Below, one piece after another: positions 52,126 to 62,282 of a DNA stretch of 64,000 bases (the stretch's first letter is position 1; every line of letters begins with the position of its first letter). This DNA is from Candidatus Nitrosacidococcus tergens. GTDB lineage: Bacteria > Pseudomonadota > Gammaproteobacteria > Nitrosococcales > Nitrosococcaceae. The stretch is from positions 1 to 64,000 of the forward strand of contig NZ_LR778175.1 in assembly GCF_902810445.1 (NCBI RefSeq). The letters are read 5' to 3'. The translations under genes and the position numbers were made by a program. Below the pieces are notes generated by a model. That model saw only the letters and a program-made list of their open reading frames with translations. It did not search any database and had not been told where the DNA came from.

Positions 52126-53355
52126 ATGCTTATAGAAGATTTAGAATCTCAAGCACTTGCATACCATGCTGATCCCCAGCCTGGAAAAATTGCCATTAGT
52201 ATCACTAAGCCTTTAAATACGCAAAAAGCATTAAGTTTAGCTTATAGCCCTGGCGTAGCTGTTCCTGCTAAAGAGATCGCTGCTGATCCAAGCAAGGCAT
52301 ATAAATACACTGCAAAAGGTAATTTAGTTGGGATAATTACTAATGGTAGTGCAGTACTTGGCTTAGGCAATATTGGTCCTTTAGCTAGTAAACCTGTCAT
52401 GGAGGGAAAAGCTGCTTTATTTAAAATGTTTGCTGGGATAGATGCTATCGACATTGAAATTGAAGCAGATTGTCCAAAAGATTTTATTGAGACAGTAGTA
52501 CGTATCGCCCCAACTTTTGGAGGAATTAATTTAGAGGATATTGCATCTCCTCATTGTTTTGAAATTGAGCAAGCACTTATCAAGCGGCTGAACATTCCAG
52601 TTATTCATGATGATCAACATGGCACTGCAATTACAGTAGCCGCTGGGTTACAAAATGCTCTAGAATTGCAAGGAAAAACCCTATCTCAAGCTAAAATTAC
52701 TTGTGTAGGAGCTGGGGCAGCAGGAATTGCAATTCTACAATTATTAGTTTTATTAGGTGCCCCAAAAGATAATATTTTATTAGTAGATCAGCAAGGAATT
52801 ATCCACAAGGACGATCCACCTTTGCATGCCTATAGCCATCAATTTGCTGCTCAAACATCTGCACGTACTTTAGCAGAAGCAGTTGCGGAAGCTGATGTTT
52901 TTATTGGTGTAGCTACTGCTAATTTATTAACGCCACAGATGCTAAAAACTATGGCTCCTAACCCTATTGTTTTTGCTCTATCTAACCCTAATTCGGAGAT
53001 TGATCCAAAGTTAGCCTATACTACTAGAGAAGATTTAATCTTAGCTACTGGTCGTAGTGACTACCCTAATCAAGTTAATAATGCTTTAGTTTTTCCTTTT
53101 CTGTTCAGAGGAGCATTAGATGTAAGAGCTACACGTATTAATGATGAAATGAAAATAGCTGCGGTGCAAGCACTCATAAAATTAACTAAAGATCCTGTAC
53201 CTCAAGAGGTACTTAATGCTTATGAGGAGCAAGAATTAGCTTTTGGAGTCAATTATATTCTTCCTAAGATAATAGATCCTCGCTTAAAGCCTGTACTTTC
53301 TTCAGCTATTAGTCAAGCAGCTATCCAATCTGGCGTTGCCCAAAAAAATTTATAA
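52126..53355 (+). CDS. maeB: Malic enzyme (NAD(P)-dependent, oxaloacetate-decarboxylating)
   Basis: The 409-residue single-domain enzyme converts malate to pyruvate and CO2. It has YSPGVAVPAKEI (near residue 43), the metal/malate region PVIHDDQHGTAI (near 161), and the nucleotide-binding CVGAGAAGIAILQ. The phosphotransacetylase-like C-terminal extension of E. coli MaeB is absent. Its stop abuts the next gene on the opposite strand with no spacer. Confidence 0.93.
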   Translation: MLIEDLESQALAYHADPQPGKIAISITKPLNTQKALSLAYSPGVAVPAKEIAADPSKAYKYTAKGNLVGIITNGSAVLGLGNIGPLASKPVMEGKAALFKMFAGIDAIDIEIEADCPKDFIETVVRIAPTFGGINLEDIASPHCFEIEQALIKRLNIPVIHDDQHGTAITVAAGLQNALELQGKTLSQAKITCVGAGAAGIAILQLLVLLGAPKDNILLVDQQGIIHKDDPPLHAYSHQFAAQTSARTLAEAVAEADVFIGVATANLLTPQMLKTMAPNPIVFALSNPNSEIDPKLAYTTREDLILATGRSDYPNQVNNALVFPFLFRGALDVRATRINDEMKIAAVQALIKLTKDPVPQEVLNAYEEQELAFGVNYILPKIIDPRLKPVLSSAISQAAIQSGVAQKNL

Positions 53356-53964
53356 TTATTTTTGTGTATAAGATTTAAATAATCTTTCTACTTCTTTATA
53401 TTTAGCTCGTTTCATAGGTTTCTTATCTATTGGGCTAAGAGGGCTGAAACGAATACCTAAGGTAGGGAATACTACTAATTTTATTATTAAATTTTTTATT
53501 ATAATCTGAAATACAGGAAAAGATTTACTTTCTCCTGTAGTAAAAGAGAATGTTTTGGATTCTAATTTAAAATCAATATATGACTCTGTAAGAAATAAGG
53601 CAATATCATTTTCCGAGTCTGCAAAAACATGGATATAAATATCAGAGTATTTCGACACTATTCCTTGCAGGATATCCCCCGTTAATCTAGGATTGAAGGC
53701 AGAGAAAAAATCCATAATTCTCAATGTAGCCTGATATTTTTCTCGTAAAGTTTTAGCTTGCATCTCAAACTTAAATATACCTAAATAAGATTGAGTAGCT
53801 TGTGCAATTTCTAAATTTGTTGGTAAATTTCTATGATCGGACACCTTTAGTATTGCGGCAGCTTTAGTTTTAGCATGATAATAACTTTGAATGCCATGCT
53901 CTACCATAAGCCGAGCGGCCTCAAGTGCAATATATGATTTTATCTGCTGATTTAGGGATGGCAT
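53356..53964 (-). CDS. Conserved protein of unknown function
   Basis: A 202-residue protein. I recall similar gammaproteobacterial hypothetical proteins but cannot name a function. Visible segments are ALEAARLMVEHGI near 13, a helical region, and FNPRLTGDILQGIVSKYSDIYIHVFADSENDIALFL (in parts, near 90-125). The start ATG is inside a 20-bp tandem duplication that creates a second, out-of-frame ATG 20 bases upstream. It is 26 bp after mrcA in the same direction. Confidence 0.7.
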   Translation of the reverse strand: MPSLNQQIKSYIALEAARLMVEHGIQSYYHAKTKAAAILKVSDHRNLPTNLEIAQATQSYLGIFKFEMQAKTLREKYQATLRIMDFFSAFNPRLTGDILQGIVSKYSDIYIHVFADSENDIALFLTESYIDFKLESKTFSFTTGESKSFPVFQIIIKNLIIKLVVFPTLGIRFSPLSPIDKKPMKRAKYKEVERLFKSYTQK

Positions 53965-53988
53965 AAATGATTTAGGGATGACATAAAC
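53949..53988. repeat. 20-bp tandem duplication over the start codon
   Basis: Two copies (53949-53968 and 53969-53988) differ by two bases. Each carries a start codon on the minus strand; the upstream ATG opens only a ten-codon frame (MSSLNHLCHP) ending within the real gene. Confidence 0.75.
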
Positions 53989-53990
53989 TT

Positions 53991-56417
53991 TTAAAAAAGT
54001 TGATCTATTGCCGATGAATCCTTTAGTTCAAGATCACTAGAATTATTTTTCTGGCGATTACTTACATATTCAGTAGGTATATGTCCAGAGCTGAAAACTT
54101 CAAAAATTCCCTTTGAATTAGATCCAGCTAATAATCCAGTAGTAGGATCAATACGTATTGTAACTATATCAGAAGGTTTTATAAAATTATGGCTAGGTAT
54201 ATCTTTGAGTACCGAGCTCATGTAATCCACCCACATTGGTAGGGCTACCCGTGCTCCAGTCTCTAAATTTCCTAAAGATTCAGGTTGATCAAAACCAACC
54301 CAGCTTACAGCAACGATGTCTGGATTAAATCCAGCAAACCAAGCATCATATTGATTATTAGTCGTTCCAGTTTTACCAGCAATGTCGCTCCTACCCAGTA
54401 TCTTAGCACCTTGCCCAGTTCCGATACGAATTACATCTTGTAACATGGTGTTTATAATATAGGCATTTTGTGGGGTAATTACTCTAGGAGCAATAGGTGC
54501 AGTTTCTATTTCCTCTATTGGTAATATTTGAGTGTCGATAGTCTTTCCTTCTATACTTAGATTTTTACAAACTTGGCAAATTCGTGGAGGATTGGCGTGA
54601 AATATTACCTCACCGCGAGAAGTTTCTATTTGATTAATAAAATAGGGAGTAATTAAAAACCCCTCATTTGCAAAGACTGCAAAACCTCGTGCCATTTCCA
54701 ATGGAGAGGTATCACCACTACCTAATGCTAAAGATAGGCTTTTGGGTAACTGTTTTGAAGTAAATCCAAATCGTTCTATATAATCTATCGTATAATCAAT
54801 ACCAATATCTCTTAGTAGTCGGATAGAGACTAAATTCCTAGAGTGAGTAAGGGCAACTCTCAGCCGAGTTGGTCCGAAAAATCGACCATTGTAATTTTTA
54901 GGTCGCCATACTTTTTCAAACTGAGGTTCATCAATTACAATGGGTGAATCATTAACTACACTAGCAGCAGTGTATCCTTTTTCTAAAGCAGCAGAATAAA
55001 GGAAAGGTTTAAAACTTGATCCAGGTTGACGTTTTGATTGTATTACTCGGTTAAATTTGCTCTGGTTAAAATCAAATCCACCACTTAAAGCAGTAATTGC
55101 TCCATCTGTAGGAGATAAGGATACTAAAGCTCCTTCTACCTCTGGTATTTGAGCTAATTTCCATGTGCTATCGGATTGAGATTCTACCCAAATAATATCT
55201 CCTTGATTTAGAATATCTGCAGCTTGTGTCGGTTTTTGACCTAATTTATTTATATCAATATAAGGTTGTGCCCAAGATAACCCACTCCAAGGAATTGTGT
55301 ACTTTCCCTTATCCTTTATGTAAATTTGAGCACTTTGTATCCCTACTTTAAGTACAATTCCAGGATGTAAACGTTCAATAGAATAGTATTTATCTAATAC
55401 TTGATTATAAACATCTGTAGAATTATCAGATATATCTACATGGTGTTTCGAGCCTCGATATCCATGTCTTTTATCATAAGAAAGTAATGCTGCATATAAT
55501 GCTCTATTTGCAGATTTCTGGTGTTGTGCTTGAATAGTGGTATATACATTATACCCAGCGGTATAAATATCAGCTCCATACTTCTTAGATAATTCAACCC
55601 TTACCATTTCTGCAATAAATGGTGCCTGTACTTCAATAGATCGCTTATGGTATTTTGCTGTAATTATCGTATTAACTGATTTTTTATAAGATTTTTCCGT
55701 AATATAGCCCACCTCATACATGCGGTGAAGTACATAATTTCTTCTTTGTAGTGCTCGGGTTGGGTTTACCACAGGATTATACCCAGAGGGTGCTTTAGGT
55801 AGCCCTGCAATCATAGCAAATTGAGGAAGAGTAAGCTGATCTATAGTAGTACCATAATATACTTGAGCAGCTGCACCTACGCCATAAGCTCGATTACCTA
55901 AGTAAATTTTATTTAAATAAAGGGTAATAATTTCATTTTTACTTAATTTTTGCTCTATCTGAAATGCAAGTAAAATTTCTTGTAATTTACGTAAATAAGT
56001 TTTTTCTCTACTTAGAAAAAAATTTCGAGCAACTTGCATGGTTATCGTACTGCCCCCTTGGGCTTTTCTTCCGGTCTTAAGTAAATAGTAGGCAGCACGC
56101 AAAATACCTTGATAATCTACTCCTGGATGCTCATAGAATCGATCATCCTCTGCAGCTAATATGGCTTTTACCATTAAGGGAGGTATTTGCTCGAATGTTA
56201 GCGGAATACGATGCTTGTCTCCATATTCAGCAATCAGTTTTTTTTCTTTAGAAAAAATTCTTAAGGGAACTTGTAATTGAATATCTTTAAGAGCATCTAT
56301 AGGTGGAAGCTGGGGAGTGAGATAAAAATATATTCCGATTGCAGCAAAAAAAATAAATAAGGCAGCTGCTAATGTTAAATTAAATACCCAACGAAAGATA
56401 AAAAGTAGCCCAGCCAT
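53991..56417 (-). CDS. mrcA: Penicillin-binding protein 1A
   Basis: This bifunctional transglycosylase/transpeptidase for peptidoglycan has 808 residues. A membrane anchor (about 7-30) is followed by the glycosyltransferase domain with EDDRFYEHPGVD (near 91) and GGSTITMQVARN. The transpeptidase motifs are SxxK in QPGSSFKPF (near 468), SxN in SRN (near 527) and KTG in AGKTGTTNN (near 680). It is divergent from pilM, the classical arrangement. Confidence 0.97.
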   Translation of the reverse strand: MAGLLFIFRWVFNLTLAAALFIFFAAIGIYFYLTPQLPPIDALKDIQLQVPLRIFSKEKKLIAEYGDKHRIPLTFEQIPPLMVKAILAAEDDRFYEHPGVDYQGILRAAYYLLKTGRKAQGGSTITMQVARNFFLSREKTYLRKLQEILLAFQIEQKLSKNEIITLYLNKIYLGNRAYGVGAAAQVYYGTTIDQLTLPQFAMIAGLPKAPSGYNPVVNPTRALQRRNYVLHRMYEVGYITEKSYKKSVNTIITAKYHKRSIEVQAPFIAEMVRVELSKKYGADIYTAGYNVYTTIQAQHQKSANRALYAALLSYDKRHGYRGSKHHVDISDNSTDVYNQVLDKYYSIERLHPGIVLKVGIQSAQIYIKDKGKYTIPWSGLSWAQPYIDINKLGQKPTQAADILNQGDIIWVESQSDSTWKLAQIPEVEGALVSLSPTDGAITALSGGFDFNQSKFNRVIQSKRQPGSSFKPFLYSAALEKGYTAASVVNDSPIVIDEPQFEKVWRPKNYNGRFFGPTRLRVALTHSRNLVSIRLLRDIGIDYTIDYIERFGFTSKQLPKSLSLALGSGDTSPLEMARGFAVFANEGFLITPYFINQIETSRGEVIFHANPPRICQVCKNLSIEGKTIDTQILPIEEIETAPIAPRVITPQNAYIINTMLQDVIRIGTGQGAKILGRSDIAGKTGTTNNQYDAWFAGFNPDIVAVSWVGFDQPESLGNLETGARVALPMWVDYMSSVLKDIPSHNFIKPSDIVTIRIDPTTGLLAGSNSKGIFEVFSSGHIPTEYVSNRQKNNSSDLELKDSSAIDQLF

Positions 56418-56474
56418 AGAAAGTAAAAATAAATTTTATATTTAATATAAATAATAGGATGAAGAATTTTTTAG

Positions 56475-56502
56475 TTAAAAAATATTTTAACTGCTTTATA
56501 AT
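56475..56502 (+). promoter_or_regulatory. Candidate promoter of the pilMNOPQ operon
   Basis: A perfect TATAAT -10 (56497-56502) with a weak TTAAAA -35 (56475-56480) 16 bp upstream, in the mrcA-pilM divergent spacer. Confidence 0.4.
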
Positions 56503-56570
56503 CTAGTTAGAAACTAAAAATATACTAACAAAATATACATCTTCTATCTTCACCAAGTGATTTTACTGCT

Positions 56571-57692
56571 ATGCCTTATTTATTAGTAGGCACTACTAAA
56601 CACACTCTATCCTCCCTTAAAAACAAAATATCAGAATTTTTCCCTAAAAAGATTCCCCCTCTATTAGGGATAGATATTAGTTCATCTGCAATTAAATCAA
56701 TTGAGCTTGCTCAAGGCAGTAATGGAATTTATGTTAAACACTATGCAATAGAGCCTCTACCACCAAACACTATCATTGACAATAACATAGAAGATATAGA
56801 TAAGCTTAGTACAGCACTGAGAGATATCATTCAGCAGTTGGGAACTCGTACTAGAAAGGTAGCAACCGCCATATCTAGCTCAAATGTTTTTAATAAAATA
56901 GCACCAATTCCTATTGATCTTTCAGGGAGTGAATTAGAAGCCTACATTGAAACTGAGGTAGAACAGCATGTTCCCTATTTGAGGGAAGAAATAAATTTCG
57001 ACTTCAAAGTACTAGGCGCTTCAGAGTTAGATCCAGATTATATGGATACCTTACTTGTCGCTTGCCGTAGTGAGTATATTAGTACTCGAATTACTGCATT
57101 AAAAAGTGCTCGCTTAATACCTACTATTATAGATGTGGACACCTACGTTATGGAGAGAGTCTTTCCTTTTATTGTAGAAACCATTCCAAATCAAGATATA
57201 AATAGTACGATTGCAGTTATAGATGTAGGTGCAACATTGATTGTCATGAATGTATTTCACAACGGAAAAATCATCTACACTCAAGAGCAAGCCTTTGGAG
57301 GTAATCAACTTACCCAAAATATACAGTACCACTATAATTTATCCTATAGTGATGCAGATTTGGCAAAACAAAGAGGAAACCTGCCAGAAAGCTATACTAA
57401 TCAAATTCTTATTCCTTTTGAAAATGAAATTATAAAAAGGATACAAAATCTTATAAAAATATTTTTTTCCTCAACTCATTATAACAATATTAGCCACCTT
57501 ATATTATGTGGTGGTTGTGCTACCGTTCCTAAGTTAAGAGAAATGATTGAAATTTCACTTAAAATACCTACCTCAATTGCCAATCCTTTTGGTTCTATGA
57601 CGTTAGGATCAAAAATTAATCCTAAATTGTTATTTAACGATGCTCCTAGATTAACTATCGCTTGCGGATTAGCCTTAAGGTATTTTTCCTAA
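56571..57692 (+). CDS. pilM: Type IV pilus inner-membrane platform protein PilM
   Basis: This 373-residue cytosolic actin-like ATPase binds the PilN N-terminus in the pilus alignment complex. The actin-fold motifs are LLGIDISSSAIKSIEL (about residues 32-47), VIDVGATLIVMNVF and HLILCGGCATVPKL. The start extends roughly 18 residues beyond typical family starts, but no other start codon is available. It is followed by pilN with a 1-base TAATG overlap. Confidence 0.96.
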   Translation: MPYLLVGTTKHTLSSLKNKISEFFPKKIPPLLGIDISSSAIKSIELAQGSNGIYVKHYAIEPLPPNTIIDNNIEDIDKLSTALRDIIQQLGTRTRKVATAISSSNVFNKIAPIPIDLSGSELEAYIETEVEQHVPYLREEINFDFKVLGASELDPDYMDTLLVACRSEYISTRITALKSARLIPTIIDVDTYVMERVFPFIVETIPNQDINSTIAVIDVGATLIVMNVFHNGKIIYTQEQAFGGNQLTQNIQYHYNLSYSDADLAKQRGNLPESYTNQILIPFENEIIKRIQNLIKIFFSSTHYNNISHLILCGGCATVPKLREMIEISLKIPTSIANPFGSMTLGSKINPKLLFNDAPRLTIACGLALRYFS

Positions 57693-58279
57693 TGACTCAA
57701 ATTAATTTACTTCCCTGGCGAGCTATTCAAAGAAAGCAACGAGAGAAGAATTTTTATATTGCTCTAGGTATTTGTGCAGCACTTATAGTGAGTGTAGTTA
57801 CTTTAATTAATTTTCATATTGGCAGCTTAATTAATAATCAAAATCAAAGAAATAACTACTTACAAGAGGAAATTAACAAATCAACTAAAGTAATGGGTGA
57901 AGTGAATAAATTAGATAAAGAAAAAGAAAAAATTTTAACTTATATTGAAATTATTCAACAGCTCCAAGTAAGCAGACCGCTTACCGTACAAATTTTTAGC
58001 AACATAGCACAATCTCTTCCTGATGGGATGTATTTAGAAAGTATGGAGCGTAAAAGTCATACGATTACGCTTACTGGGCTAGCCGAGTCGGATAGCAAAA
58101 TTTCTACCTTCATACGCCATTTAGATGATTCTTCCTTATTTGAAAAGACACAATTAAAAGGGGTAGAAAAAATAAAAAAGGATCAAGCTATTATTTATAA
58201 ACAATTTACTTTGGATACTACTGAGAAATGGTTAGATTCTGATCTTAAAGAAGAAAATAAAGGTTCACTAAAGAAATAG
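57692..58279 (+). CDS. pilN: Type IV pilus assembly protein PilN
   Basis: The start is at 57692, where TAATG joins pilM and pilN and the protein begins with the conserved MTQINLLPWR that binds PilM. The 195-residue product has one membrane helix (about 20-42), a coiled coil, and a periplasmic ferredoxin-like domain. It pairs with PilO. Confidence 0.95.
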   Translation: MTQINLLPWRAIQRKQREKNFYIALGICAALIVSVVTLINFHIGSLINNQNQRNNYLQEEINKSTKVMGEVNKLDKEKEKILTYIEIIQQLQVSRPLTVQIFSNIAQSLPDGMYLESMERKSHTITLTGLAESDSKISTFIRHLDDSSLFEKTQLKGVEKIKKDQAIIYKQFTLDTTEKWLDSDLKEENKGSLKK

Positions 58280-58291
58280 TAATCAGACGCT

Positions 58292-58900
58292 ATGGATCTC
58301 GATTTTAATGATATTGATAATTGGTCAATCACTACAAAGATCATCTTTATTCTATGTACTTGCCTGATAATTGCTGTTGGTGGATATTTTATTTTTACTC
58401 AAGATCAGATCCAACAACTTAAAAACCTTGAAAATCAGGAACAGCAGCTTAAAGCATCATTTCAAACTAGACAACTACAGGCTTCCAAATTACCCAACTA
58501 TAAAGAAGAAATAGGGAATTTAGAAACATCTTTTAATGAAATGTTACATCAACTCCCAGATAAAGCTGAAATTAGTAGTTTACTCACAGACATTTCACAG
58601 GCAGGGAAAGTAAGCGGGTTAGAGTTTGAATTTTTTAGACCAGGTCAGGAAAAAATTGAAAGATTTTACGCAGAATTATCTATACAAATTCAAGTGCTTG
58701 GTCATTACCATCAATTCGGAGAATTCATAAGTAAAGTAGCTGCCCTACCTCATATTGTCACTTTCCATAATTTTTCAATCAAACGTGGAAAAGCAGATGT
58801 TTTAGTGATGACTGCCACAGCAAGAACCTATCGTTATCTTGATGACACAGAGAGACAGGCGAACGAGGCAGATTCAATTAAAAAGAAAAATAAGCTATGA
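58292..58900 (+). CDS. pilO: Type IV pilus assembly protein PilO
   Basis: This 202-residue inner-membrane protein has a short cytoplasmic start (MDLDFNDIDNW), one transmembrane helix (about 15-35), a periplasmic coiled coil and a ferredoxin-like domain (LPDKAEISSLLTDISQAGK onward). It heterodimerises with PilN and contacts PilP. It overlaps pilP by 4 bases. Confidence 0.95.
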   Translation: MDLDFNDIDNWSITTKIIFILCTCLIIAVGGYFIFTQDQIQQLKNLENQEQQLKASFQTRQLQASKLPNYKEEIGNLETSFNEMLHQLPDKAEISSLLTDISQAGKVSGLEFEFFRPGQEKIERFYAELSIQIQVLGHYHQFGEFISKVAALPHIVTFHNFSIKRGKADVLVMTATARTYRYLDDTERQANEADSIKKKNKL

Positions 58901-59463
58901 ATGCTTCATTGGGTTACAAAAAGAAAAATAAATTACTGACTATGTGTACTTGTACTATTGTCGTTAGTTTTTCTGGATTATTCGGATGTAGTAATCAAAA
59001 TCAAGGAATAGCAGATTTACAACAATATACGCAAACGATCAAGTCCCGTCCTGCTGCAAAGTTAGAATCTTTACCCAAAGCAAAACCTTACGAAAAATCC
59101 ATTTATAAATCTGTGCAGATTCGTGATCCGTTCGTACCAATTCTAGATACGACCGAGGAAAAAGCTAATCCATCTAACATTGTTGCCCCTGATCAGAACC
59201 GCTCTAAAGAAGCTCTAGAAGAATATGCTTTAGGTACTCTTAAAATGGTAGGTATCTTAAAGCAAAGAGGAGAAATATGGGCACTAGTCCTTACTCCAGA
59301 TCGCCATTTATACCGAGCTCAATCAGGCAACTACATTGGAAAGGATTATGGAAAGATAACACGTATTGACGATGGAAAAATTGAAATTTTAGAGACTTTC
59401 TTAGCGCATGGAAGTTGGTTTGAACGGGAAGTAAAGCTAGAGCTAAGTACTATAGAAAATTAA
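58897..59463 (+). CDS. pilP: Type IV pilus lipoprotein PilP
   Basis: This 188-residue protein has a signal and lipobox (SGLFGCSNQ, lipidated Cys near residue 31), a flexible linker, and a C-terminal HR-type beta domain (MVGILKQRGEIWALVLTPDRHLYRAQSGNYIG, in parts). It links PilNO to the secretin PilQ. It overlaps pilO and precedes pilQ by 3 bases. Confidence 0.95.
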   Translation: MNASLGYKKKNKLLTMCTCTIVVSFSGLFGCSNQNQGIADLQQYTQTIKSRPAAKLESLPKAKPYEKSIYKSVQIRDPFVPILDTTEEKANPSNIVAPDQNRSKEALEEYALGTLKMVGILKQRGEIWALVLTPDRHLYRAQSGNYIGKDYGKITRIDDGKIEILETFLAHGSWFEREVKLELSTIEN

Positions 59464-59466
59464 AAA

Positions 59467-61737
59467 ATGAATAAAATCCATCAATATCTTAAAAAAATAT
59501 ATATTAGTTATTATTTTCTACTATTACTATTCATTGGATTATTTTTATTACCTATTTATACTTGGGCTTCAACACGACTACAAGATATAAAATACACTTC
59601 TTTAACGGGAAATCAAACTCAAATTCAATTTATATTTTCAGAATCTGTATCCTATCCGCAATTTTTTACTATAGAAGATCCTTCAAGGATCGTATTGGAT
59701 TTTTCAGAGACACAAATTGCCTTAGATGGTAAATCCAGATCCGTCGGATTAGGAGTCGTAAATAACCTTATTATGGCTGAAGATACAAATCGAACAAGGG
59801 TAGTTATAAATTTAACTCATTCCGCACCTTTCAAAATTAAAGAAAAAGGAAATATTATTGAATTATTAATACAAGATACTGAAGCTAATTTCCGTCCAAA
59901 TTCAAAGTTAATTAGTAATTACCCATACCAAATCAAAAATATTGATTTTCGTAGAGGCGAACATGGAGAGGGGCGTATTATTGCGTTGCTTTCTAATCCT
60001 CAGATACCTATTGATATTAAAGAGGAGGGAGGAGATATTATTGCCGATTTTTCTAATACTCATTTACCTGATAAGTTTAAGCAACGCTTAGATGTATTAG
60101 ATTTTGCAACACCAATCAAGTTTATAGATATTTTCCCTAGAGAAAAGGGAACAAGAATTCATATTATTCCTATAGCTTCTGATCATGAGTATCTTTCCTA
60201 TCAAACTGATGACACTTTGGTAATAGAAGTAAAACAGAGTAAAAAACGAGGAGAGGAAGATGATAATGAATATACAGGAGAGAAACTTTCTCTAAATTTC
60301 CAAGATATTGAGACAAGAATTGTATTACAGTTACTAGCAGATTTTTCTGGGTTTAATTTAGTTACCAGCGATGCAGTGCAAGGCAATGTTACTCTAAGAT
60401 TAAAAAGAGTACCTTGGGATCAAGCCCTAGATATTATTTTAAAGACTAAAGGGTTAGAAAAACGCCATAAGGGAGATATTACCTTGATTGCACCCAGTGA
60501 AGAGTTAGTAATCAATCAGGAACAAGAATTAAAATCCCAAAAACAAAGTGAAGAATTTGCACCACTTCGTTCTGAATTTATTAAAGTTAAATTTACTAAA
60601 GCAACGTCATTAGCTAGCCTACTTACCTCAGGAATAAGTCCTATAGATAACTCCCCTATGGGGATGATGGCAATGATGGGTGGTGGTATGGGCGGTGGTA
60701 TGAGCGGTGGCATGGGTGGTGGTATAGGCGGTGGCATGGGTGGTGGTATAGGTGGTGGTATAGGTGGTGGTATAGGCGGTAGCATGATGGGTGGCGGTGC
60801 AGGCAGTAACGGTAGAGATAATTCTTTTATTTCTAAAAGAGGAAAAATTATTATAGATGGTCGCACTAATACCCTATTTATTATGGATACTCAAGAGAGT
60901 TTGGATCAAATCCATAAAATTATCGCTAAGTTAGATGTCCCAGTACGCCAAGTACTCATTGAATCTAGAATTGTCATTGCAAGTACCCAGTTTAGCAAGG
61001 AACTTGGAGTCAGATTTGGACTTAATAAGCAATCTAGCACTGGAGGTGGAGCATTTAATAATGTAACTACTTCTGGATCTCTAGATGGTACAAATACAAT
61101 AATGACGGGTGGTGCTGCAGGGGATCTTGCAAACCGTTTAAATGTTAATTTTCCCGCACCCCCATCAACAGGAGGCGTAAATGCTGCACAAATGGCTCTT
61201 GCATTTACCAAGCTTCCTTTAGGAACTTTATTAGAATTGGAACTCTCTGCATTACAAACAGAACAAAGGGGCAAAATTCTCTCCAATCCACGGGTAGTTA
61301 CTGCCAATAATAAAATGGCTATTATTACGCAAGGTACTCAAATTCCTTACCAACAAGCAGCTTCAAGTGGAGCAACTTCTATTTCATTTAAAGAAGCAGT
61401 ATTAAGTTTAATGGCTATTCCTCAAATTACTCCCGATGATCATATTATTATGGATTTAAAAGTAAATAATGATGCCGTAGGTGCGATTTTTAGTGGCATA
61501 CCAAGTATTAATACTCGAGAACTTATGACTCAAATACAAGTAGAAAATGGCCAGACAATTGTATTAGGTGGAATATATGAAGAGCAAGGTAATAGGCAAA
61601 AAAACAAAGTACCTTTTTTAGGAGGTATACCCTACATTGGTGCATTATTTCGTGGTACTGTAGATAGTACCCAAAAAAGTGAATTACTGATTTTTATAAC
61701 ACCTAAAATTATCGAAGAATCTGCTCAATTTAGCTAA
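59467..61737 (+). CDS. pilQ: Type IV pilus secretin PilQ
   Basis: This outer-membrane secretin pore has 756 residues. A signal peptide is followed by an AMIN domain (about 38-120), secretin N-domains (LQDIETRIVLQLLADFSG-like segment near 277; SEFIKVKFTKATSLASLL near 370), a Gly/Met-rich low-complexity insertion (about residues 398-450), and the C-terminal secretin domain (VPVRQVLIESRIVIA near 493; VPFLGGIPYIGALFRG near 716). The insertion is coded by tandem GGTGGTATA/GGCGGTATG-type units at 60660-60815. Confidence 0.96.
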   Translation: MNKIHQYLKKIYISYYFLLLLFIGLFLLPIYTWASTRLQDIKYTSLTGNQTQIQFIFSESVSYPQFFTIEDPSRIVLDFSETQIALDGKSRSVGLGVVNNLIMAEDTNRTRVVINLTHSAPFKIKEKGNIIELLIQDTEANFRPNSKLISNYPYQIKNIDFRRGEHGEGRIIALLSNPQIPIDIKEEGGDIIADFSNTHLPDKFKQRLDVLDFATPIKFIDIFPREKGTRIHIIPIASDHEYLSYQTDDTLVIEVKQSKKRGEEDDNEYTGEKLSLNFQDIETRIVLQLLADFSGFNLVTSDAVQGNVTLRLKRVPWDQALDIILKTKGLEKRHKGDITLIAPSEELVINQEQELKSQKQSEEFAPLRSEFIKVKFTKATSLASLLTSGISPIDNSPMGMMAMMGGGMGGGMSGGMGGGIGGGMGGGIGGGIGGGIGGSMMGGGAGSNGRDNSFISKRGKIIIDGRTNTLFIMDTQESLDQIHKIIAKLDVPVRQVLIESRIVIASTQFSKELGVRFGLNKQSSTGGGAFNNVTTSGSLDGTNTIMTGGAAGDLANRLNVNFPAPPSTGGVNAAQMALAFTKLPLGTLLELELSALQTEQRGKILSNPRVVTANNKMAIITQGTQIPYQQAASSGATSISFKEAVLSLMAIPQITPDDHIIMDLKVNNDAVGAIFSGIPSINTRELMTQIQVENGQTIVLGGIYEEQGNRQKNKVPFLGGIPYIGALFRGTVDSTQKSELLIFITPKIIEESAQFS

Positions 61738-61757
61738 TTGGCAAAATTATCTCCAAA

Positions 61758-62276
61758 ATGGTTCAGCAAAATATTTTCTTTATTGGTCCAATGGGTGTAG
61801 GAAAAACAACTATTGGGAGATCTTTAGCAAAAATTTTAGGGAAAGCTTTTTATGATAGCGATCACGAGATTGAGCAAAATACACAAGCGAGTATTCCTAC
61901 TATTTTTGATATAGAAGGGGAAAAGGGATTTAGATTACGAGAATATAAAACAATTACTGAGCTAGTAAAACTAAACAATATTGTACTAGCCACTGGAGGA
62001 GGGGCAATTCTCAATAAAAAAAGCAGAATGCTGCTAGCAACACAGGGCTTAGTAGTTTATTTATATGCACCAGTGGAATTTTTGTATCACCGTATTGCTT
62101 ATGATAAAAATCGCCCGTTACTTCAAAAAGATAATCCATTAGATTATTTAACTCAATTATTTCACAAGCGAGATTCACTCTATCGAGAGATTGCAGATAT
62201 AACTATTTGCACTGAAAAGAAAGCAATAAAAACAATTACTTATGAAATTCTCCATCGATTAAAACCCATTGAATAA
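61758..62276 (+). CDS. aroK: Shikimate kinase
   Basis: The 172-residue enzyme phosphorylates shikimate. The Walker A motif is GPMGVGKTTIGR (residues ~10-21), the shikimate-binding DSDHEIE lies near 33, and the GG loop TGGGAIL near 80. It follows pilQ by 20 bp and precedes aroB by 6 bp, the classic pilQ-aroK-aroB order. Confidence 0.97.
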   Translation: MVQQNIFFIGPMGVGKTTIGRSLAKILGKAFYDSDHEIEQNTQASIPTIFDIEGEKGFRLREYKTITELVKLNNIVLATGGGAILNKKSRMLLATQGLVVYLYAPVEFLYHRIAYDKNRPLLQKDNPLDYLTQLFHKRDSLYREIADITICTEKKAIKTITYEILHRLKPIE

Positions 62277-62282
62277 TCCTTA

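Noticed and set aside
60516..60866. Proline/isoleucine-rich frame opposite pilQ
   Set aside because: It is the antisense of the Gly-rich repeat in PilQ, not a gene.
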